A stretch of 64,000 bases of DNA. Source: an uncultured Gemmiger sp. (lineage in GTDB: Bacteria; Bacillota; Clostridia; Oscillospirales; Ruminococcaceae). The notes beneath the pieces are model-generated. The model saw nothing but the letters and a program-made list of their open reading frames with translations, was not told the origin of the DNA and did no database searches. Position numbers and translations under genes: made by a program. Every line of letters begins with the position of its first letter. Positions within the stretch are counted from its first letter, which is position 1. The stretch lies in assembly GCA_944386495.1 (NCBI GenBank), contig CALXBE010000003.1, positions 88,415 through 152,414 on the forward strand, given 5' to 3'. Positions 60,173-64,000 of this stretch are shown in pieces.

Positions 60173-60703
60173 TTATCGTTCTCCTTTTTCTTGCTGCCGG
60201 CGGTCCTCCTGCCGGTAGAGGGTGAGGGCCAGCCAGCCCCGGGCTGTGCAGGCCAGTATTTCCATGGCGTAATAGAGCCAGCCGCTCCGGCCCAGCCCTG
60301 CCACATTCAGGGCCACTGCCACCCGGGCCACGGCGGCCAGGGCTTCCCCGAAGGCCAGCAGCCGAAGCTGGCGAAGCACCGAGTTTCCCCGGTTCAGCTC
60401 AAACCAGCCGAACAGGGGCCAGGGCAGAGCCATCAGGATATAGTTCAGGGTGGGAAGCCCCGGGAACAGGACATTGGCGGCCAGGGTCACCAAAAAGCAG
60501 AGGAAATATTTCTGTTTTTCCCTGGTGGGGCTGCCTTTTACAGCGGCCAGGAAAAGAAACATCAACCCGGTCAGGGCAAAGGCCACGCTTTCCAGGGGAG
60601 CGATAGGGTCCCCCGACAAAGCGAAAAAGGCCCCCGCCATGGTGCAGCAGGCCGCAACCAGCCCCATCAGGTAGTAGGTTTTCCGTGTCACAGTGGCTTT
60701 CAT
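60173..60703 (-). CDS. Multi-pass membrane protein, unknown
   Basis: 176 residues with five hydrophobic segments, positively charged loops and a Gln/Glu/Arg-rich C-terminus. I do not recognise the family with confidence. AGAGGAG precedes the ATG. It is first in an operon with the GHL10 lipoprotein, which starts one base after its stop. An extended -10 (TGCTATAAT) about 60 bp upstream is the likely promoter, and a CGGTCTT/AAGACCG hairpin lies in the leader. Confidence 0.7.
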   Translation of the reverse strand: MKATVTRKTYYLMGLVAACCTMAGAFFALSGDPIAPLESVAFALTGLMFLFLAAVKGSPTREKQKYFLCFLVTLAANVLFPGLPTLNYILMALPWPLFGWFELNRGNSVLRQLRLLAFGEALAAVARVAVALNVAGLGRSGWLYYAMEILACTARGWLALTLYRQEDRRQQEKGER

Positions 60704-60783
60704 GGGCTACTCCTCTTGTGGGAAAATTCCGGTCTTGGGAAAAGACCGATCCTGCCGCTTATTATAGCATATCCGGGAAGATT

Positions 60784-60812
60784 TTGCACTTTCCCGGCGA
60801 AAGTGTTATAAT
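60784..60812 (+). promoter_or_regulatory. Promoter of the 140-aa gene
   Basis: TTGCAC (60784-60789), 17-bp spacer, TATAAT (60807-60812); overlaps the divergent promoter region of the 60173-60703 gene. Confidence 0.75.
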
Positions 60813-60847
60813 ATCTTAATAAACTTTTCAGGAAGGAGGGGGCAGGT

Positions 60848-61270
60848 ATGTGGATTTCTCTGGCTTTGGCCCTGCTGCTGGTGGGAGGAATCTTCTGGGT
60901 GCTCCGGAAAAAGGAGCTGGACCGCCGGAAAGGGGACGGCCCCTGCGCCCCTTTGGAATACCGGACCCCCCTGGCCTTTGACGAATGTCTGGACCGGCTG
61001 CGGGACCCCGGCCCCCGGGACCTGTTCCGGTACACCTGCCGCCGGGAGCGGGACGGCAGCTTCACCCTCCATTTCACCACCCATCAGCCCACCAACCAGC
61101 CCCTGGACACTCTGTACAGTTTACGGCTGGACAGCGGAAAACAGACCATCGTCACCCTCATCTTTCTCCGGGAAGCCTTCGGCTACGGGGAACCGGTCTT
61201 TCCCCGGGAGCTGCTGGACCAGTTTCTGCTGGAAAAACTGGAAGCCCAACCGGCTCAGACAGAAAAATAG
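60848..61270 (+). CDS. Small membrane-anchored hypothetical protein
   Basis: 140 residues. An N-terminal helix (residues 2-19) and a basic RKKELDRRKGD stop-transfer place the remaining 110 residues in the cytoplasm. That part is an alpha/beta domain with no recognised motif (LDRLRDPGPRDLFRYTCRRE, TIVTLIFLREAFG). AAGGAGGG precedes the ATG. Alone between its promoter and the tRNA promoter. Confidence 0.65.
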   Translation: MWISLALALLLVGGIFWVLRKKELDRRKGDGPCAPLEYRTPLAFDECLDRLRDPGPRDLFRYTCRRERDGSFTLHFTTHQPTNQPLDTLYSLRLDSGKQTIVTLIFLREAFGYGEPVFPRELLDQFLLEKLEAQPAQTEK

Positions 61271-61272
61271 GC

Positions 61273-61300
61273 TTGCAATACCGGCCTTTTTTGGTATAAT
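61273..61300 (+). promoter_or_regulatory. tRNA promoter
   Basis: TTGCAA (61273-61278), 16-bp spacer, TATAAT (61295-61300), 18 bp before the tRNA 5' end. Confidence 0.7.
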
Positions 61301-61317
61301 GGGAGGGTAACCTTCAC

Positions 61318-61394
61318 GGGCCAGTAGTTCAGTTGGTTAGAACCCCCGGCTCATAACCGGGTTGTGGCGAGTTCGAGTCTTGCCTGGCCCACCA
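61318..61394 (+). tRNA. tRNA with CAU anticodon (Ile2 or Met)
   Basis: A 77-nt cloverleaf with CCA encoded. Acceptor GGGCCAG/CTGGCCC, D arm GTTC/GAAC, anticodon stem CCCGG/CCGGG with loop CTCATAA, T arm GCGAG/CTTGC with loop TTCGAGT. A CAU anticodon can be elongator Met, initiator or Ile2. The three-GC-pair initiator stem and a 1:72 mismatch are absent, so not initiator. The GGCTCATAACC anticodon arm resembles tRNA-Ile2 of Bacillus, whose C34 becomes lysidine by TilS. Confidence 0.9.
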
Positions 61395-61400
61395 CCATTG

Positions 61401-61433
61401 CCGCAGATGTTCCGTCTGCGGTGTTTTTATTTT
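61401..61433 (+). terminator. tRNA terminator
   Basis: CCGCAGA / TCTGCGG, 7-nt loop, then TGTTTTTATTTT. Confidence 0.85.
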
Positions 61434-61491
61434 AAAAAATCGGGATGGCCGCTTCTGCCGCAAGGCCAGGAAGCAGCTTTTTTTACGCAAA

Positions 61492-61530
61492 AGTCCCCCG
61501 CCTGCCGGTTTCCCGGTCAGGCGGGGGACT
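61492..61530 (-). terminator. Terminator of the surface protein gene
   Basis: 13-bp perfect stem AGTCCCCCGCCTG / CAGGCGGGGGACT with an inner CCGG/CCGG; TTTTGCG follows on the minus strand. Confidence 0.8.
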
Positions 61531-61567
61531 GATTCTCAGAAGTCGACTGTCCCGGATTTACGGGGTA

Positions 61568-64000
61568 TCAGTCGTAAAGGGAGCGCTTGAACCGCAGGAA
61601 TGCCACGCCGCCAATGAGGAGAACGGCAGCGCCGCCGCCCAGGGCGATCCAGAGCAGATTTCCGCTCTTCTTGGAATCTTCCTGTTCCTCAGGCTGCTGG
61701 GTGGGCTGAGGGGTGGGCACCGGGGTAGCCTGAGCAGGCTGCTCCACGGTAAAGGTGGTCTTGGCGCTGGAGTTTTCCAGTGCAATGACCAGGGTGTAGC
61801 TGCCCGGGTCCAGAGTCTTTAAGTATTCCTGGGTCAGGGTGACGGTGTTCCCCTGCTGCTGGTACTGGTCCTCTTTCAGGGTGGTCCCGTTTACCTGGAC
61901 CCGCAGGAACTTGCCATCCCCTGCATAGGTGAAGGAAAGGCCCTGGGTGCTGTCGGTCTGCCACTTGCCATTGGCGCCGGCGGTGACGGAAGCGGTGGCG
62001 GCGGGCTTGGCATTCGGGTCAGCCTGGCCGCACCGGGTGCACTTGCCGTCCTTGTAGTTGTGGCCCAGGGCAGCCAGGGTCACATTGCCCTTGGTGGTGG
62101 TATAGGTATTGCCGTTGAACACCACCTGGGCCTGCTGGGTAGCAGTGCCGGGCTGGGTGCAGGTAGCCTCGGTGGAGGTCTTGGTGGTGACGGTGGCCTT
62201 GTTTTCACTCTTTTCACCGCAGACAGAGCAGGTGAAGGTGACGGTGCAGCTCTTGCCGTCCTTGGACCAGGTCCAGACCGGCTCCCCGTACTTGTGGCCG
62301 GGGGCGGGGATGACCTTATCCTTTACCAGGACCTTGCCGCAGACCACGCAGGTGGCAGTGCCTTCCCGGCCGTTGGTATCACAGGTGGCGGGGTAGTCCC
62401 CTTCCCACTTGGCCACATGGTCCCCCAGAGGGATGTCGGTGACATCCTTGGTGGAGGTATAGGTTTTTCCGTCCAGCTCTGCCGTGGCGGTGTAGGTGGT
62501 GACACCCTTGGCCTGACAGGTGGCGGGGGTCTTGACCTTGGAAGTGATTTTCACTGTGGGAGATGCCGTATGACTCTGGTCCTTCGTACAGGTAAAGGTG
62601 ACGGTGCAGTTCTTCCCGTCCTCAGACCAGCTCCAGACAGGTTCGCCCCAGCTGTGGCCGGTGGCAGGGATTTCCTGCTTTTCCAGGGTAGTCTCGGTCA
62701 TTCCCTTATCATCAGCAAAGTATTTTTTGCAGCCGTTGCAGTACCAGTACTCCTGGCAGCCCTTGTCGGTGCAGGTAGCAGGCTTGGCCTCGGTCTTGAC
62801 CAGGGTATGCTGATGTTGGACCGTCAGGACGACCGCATCGCTTGTAGCTTCGCCGCCATCCCCCTTGACCACACAGCGGTATTGAATCCCGCTCATCTCC
62901 ATTGTGGCTTGCTGGATGGTATAGGTCGCATTGGTTGCGCCTTCGATGTCTGCCCAATTGTCCCCGTCATCAAGGCTCTTCTGCCACTGATAGGTCAGCT
63001 TGCCGCTGCCGGTGGCGGTAAGGGTGAAGATTGCCTTCTCGCCCTCTTTCACATCAGCCTTACCCGGCTGGGCGGTAATCTGGGTGGACGCATAATTGAC
63101 CGCTCCACTGCCCTCCGGCTTACCGGTGAGGGTTCCGCCTGCCTGGACATTCACAGTGCCATCATTAGTCAGTTTTTTGCCCTCCGGCACGGTAAGACTT
63201 GCACCCTTGCCGATGGTCAGGGTCTCATCCTTGCCGACGGTCAGGTCCTTCTGCAAGGTCACATTGCCGTACACGGTGCCTTCCGCACCGTCAAAGACCA
63301 TGCCGCCGGTTGTACTGCTACCTGTTCCGTACTGGATCGGAGTAGTAGAATTATTTGCAATCCCGCCGTTGGCCCGCACGGTGGCGTTGTCGCTGACGGT
63401 TACTGTGGGAGTGCCGGAGCCGGAGGTACTGGTGCCAAACTGCATTTGAATCCCCGCATATGCCGCTCCGCTGCCAGTTGCGGTCAAACTGCCGCCATTG
63501 ACGGCAAGGGAGAGCTGCGGGGAGCTGGTAGCGTGCGCGCTGGACTGCACATAGACGCCGGCGTAGCCAGAATTGGTTTGAGTAGTCTTTGCCACGACAG
63601 ATGCGTCGTTGATGGTAAGGGAGGCATCGCCTGTTCCGCTTTTGACATATATTCCGTGAGAAGAACCAGAAACATCTAGGCTGCCATTGCTTTTACTCGT
63701 AATAGTCAGGGAGGCGTCTGTACCATAGCTGGTCACGCTCATCTCTGCATTCACATAGATTCCATAGAGACCTTGAATGGTATTCGTGCCAATCAGTTCG
63801 ATAGTCAGGGCAACTGATTTACCGTTGTTGCAACGAGCATAGATCCCGGCACCATAAGGTACTGATGAAATATTGCCGCTTCCCGTGATTGTTGCCCCGT
63901 TTAAGGTCAGGGTGGCGGTGCCGGGGTCGTATTTGACATTCCAAGCATTGTTTTCAGTGGATTGTGTTAGCTCCCCACTGTTATTTGTGCTCCAGTAGGT
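61568..64000 (-). CDS. Large cell-surface protein, N-terminus outside window
   Basis: The frame is open from the window edge for 811 codons including the stop. Parts seen, N to C: a right-handed-beta-helix-like repeat region (about 1-320, with WNVKYDPGTATLTLNG and repeated short Gly/Ser/Thr rungs); an Ig-like domain (GKLTYQWQKSLDDGDNWADI); then three or four repeats pairing PATC..KG with GHSWGEPVWSWS or GHKYGEPVWTWSKDG and CxxC; a Pro/Gln-rich stalk; one membrane helix and a short basic tail (RFKRSLYD). No LPXTG motif, so it is anchored by the C-terminal helix. Likely an adhesin or surface layer-type protein; target unknown. Confidence 0.88.
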   Translation of the reverse strand, partial: TYWSTNNSGELTQSTENNAWNVKYDPGTATLTLNGATITGSGNISSVPYGAGIYARCNNGKSVALTIELIGTNTIQGLYGIYVNAEMSVTSYGTDASLTITSKSNGSLDVSGSSHGIYVKSGTGDASLTINDASVVAKTTQTNSGYAGVYVQSSAHATSSPQLSLAVNGGSLTATGSGAAYAGIQMQFGTSTSGSGTPTVTVSDNATVRANGGIANNSTTPIQYGTGSSTTGGMVFDGAEGTVYGNVTLQKDLTVGKDETLTIGKGASLTVPEGKKLTNDGTVNVQAGGTLTGKPEGSGAVNYASTQITAQPGKADVKEGEKAIFTLTATGSGKLTYQWQKSLDDGDNWADIEGATNATYTIQQATMEMSGIQYRCVVKGDGGEATSDAVVLTVQHQHTLVKTEAKPATCTDKGCQEYWYCNGCKKYFADDKGMTETTLEKQEIPATGHSWGEPVWSWSEDGKNCTVTFTCTKDQSHTASPTVKITSKVKTPATCQAKGVTTYTATAELDGKTYTSTKDVTDIPLGDHVAKWEGDYPATCDTNGREGTATCVVCGKVLVKDKVIPAPGHKYGEPVWTWSKDGKSCTVTFTCSVCGEKSENKATVTTKTSTEATCTQPGTATQQAQVVFNGNTYTTTKGNVTLAALGHNYKDGKCTRCGQADPNAKPAATASVTAGANGKWQTDSTQGLSFTYAGDGKFLRVQVNGTTLKEDQYQQQGNTVTLTQEYLKTLDPGSYTLVIALENSSAKTTFTVEQPAQATPVPTPQPTQQPEEQEDSKKSGNLLWIALGGGAAVLLIGGVAFLRFKRSLYD

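Overview
The window is a GC-rich, tightly packed stretch of a Firmicutes chromosome. Dipicolinate synthase genes (dpaA/dpaB) point to a spore-former. Pyruvate:ferredoxin oxidoreductase, several ferredoxins and an iron-sulfur L-serine dehydratase point to an anaerobe. The darA-holB-ricT-trmN6-rsmI order is the conserved Firmicutes arrangement. The best guess is a gut-type clostridial lineage such as Oscillospiraceae; this is inference from gene content and base composition, not a database match. No phage, insertion sequence, CRISPR array or rRNA was seen.

Layout. 1-6.4 kb: dpaA-dpaB-murA and ftsZ (minus), a small unknown gene, murC (plus) and a PsiE-like membrane protein. 6.5-9.5 kb: a hisF/hisH-like pair whose HisF lacks the second catalytic aspartate, and a sodium-dependent transporter. 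9.6-10.6 kb: two small acidic membrane proteins. 10.6-19.9 kb: one long minus-strand operon, pheA-aroB-aroC-aroEK-aroQ-aroF-aroA-tyrA plus a WYL regulator. It carries every shikimate step from DAHP to chorismate and the branches to Phe and Tyr. 20-29 kb: plsC with two small genes; a divergent DUF624/C39-like pair; sdaAB/sdaAA; an ABC exporter; and a secreted GDSL hydrolase with a Pro-rich 21-bp tandem repeat. 29-39 kb: an ECF S-component divergent from a MocR regulator (probable vitamin B6 uptake), an LCP-like protein, a HAD phosphatase with two bPH2 membrane proteins, uppP, mgtE behind a structured leader, and an aspartate dehydrogenase. 39-45 kb: a rhomboid-like protein and the darA-holB-ricT-[ferredoxin]-trmN6-rsmI-phosphoesterase run. 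45-53 kb: a DUF362 ferredoxin protein, a single-cluster ferredoxin, nifJ (PFOR) with a structured leader, a CorC-like protein, a Nudix hydrolase and greA. 53-64 kb: a GIY-YIG/GNAT fusion, MYG1, a large amidase, an EamA transporter, lipoproteins including a GHL10 glycosidase, a CAU-anticodon tRNA, and the 3' part of a large repeat-rich surface protein cut by the window edge.

Themes. Envelope and division genes recur (murA, ftsZ, murC, uppP, the amidase, the GHL10 lipoprotein, surface proteins). So do redox genes (PFOR and ferredoxins) and amino-acid metabolism (shikimate operon, serine dehydratase). The observations most worth a second look are the mgtE leader, which can fold its own ribosome-binding site into an 8-bp helix, and the nested-hairpin leader of nifJ. 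Also notable are the HisF-like protein with an Asp-to-Gln change at a catalytic position, the GIY-YIG/GNAT fusion, an amidase whose N-terminus looks like a decayed copy of the neighbouring GHL10 fold, and a ferredoxin gene whose ribosome-binding site lies inside a terminator stem. Promoter calls rest on -35/-10 matches with 16-18 bp spacing read by eye.
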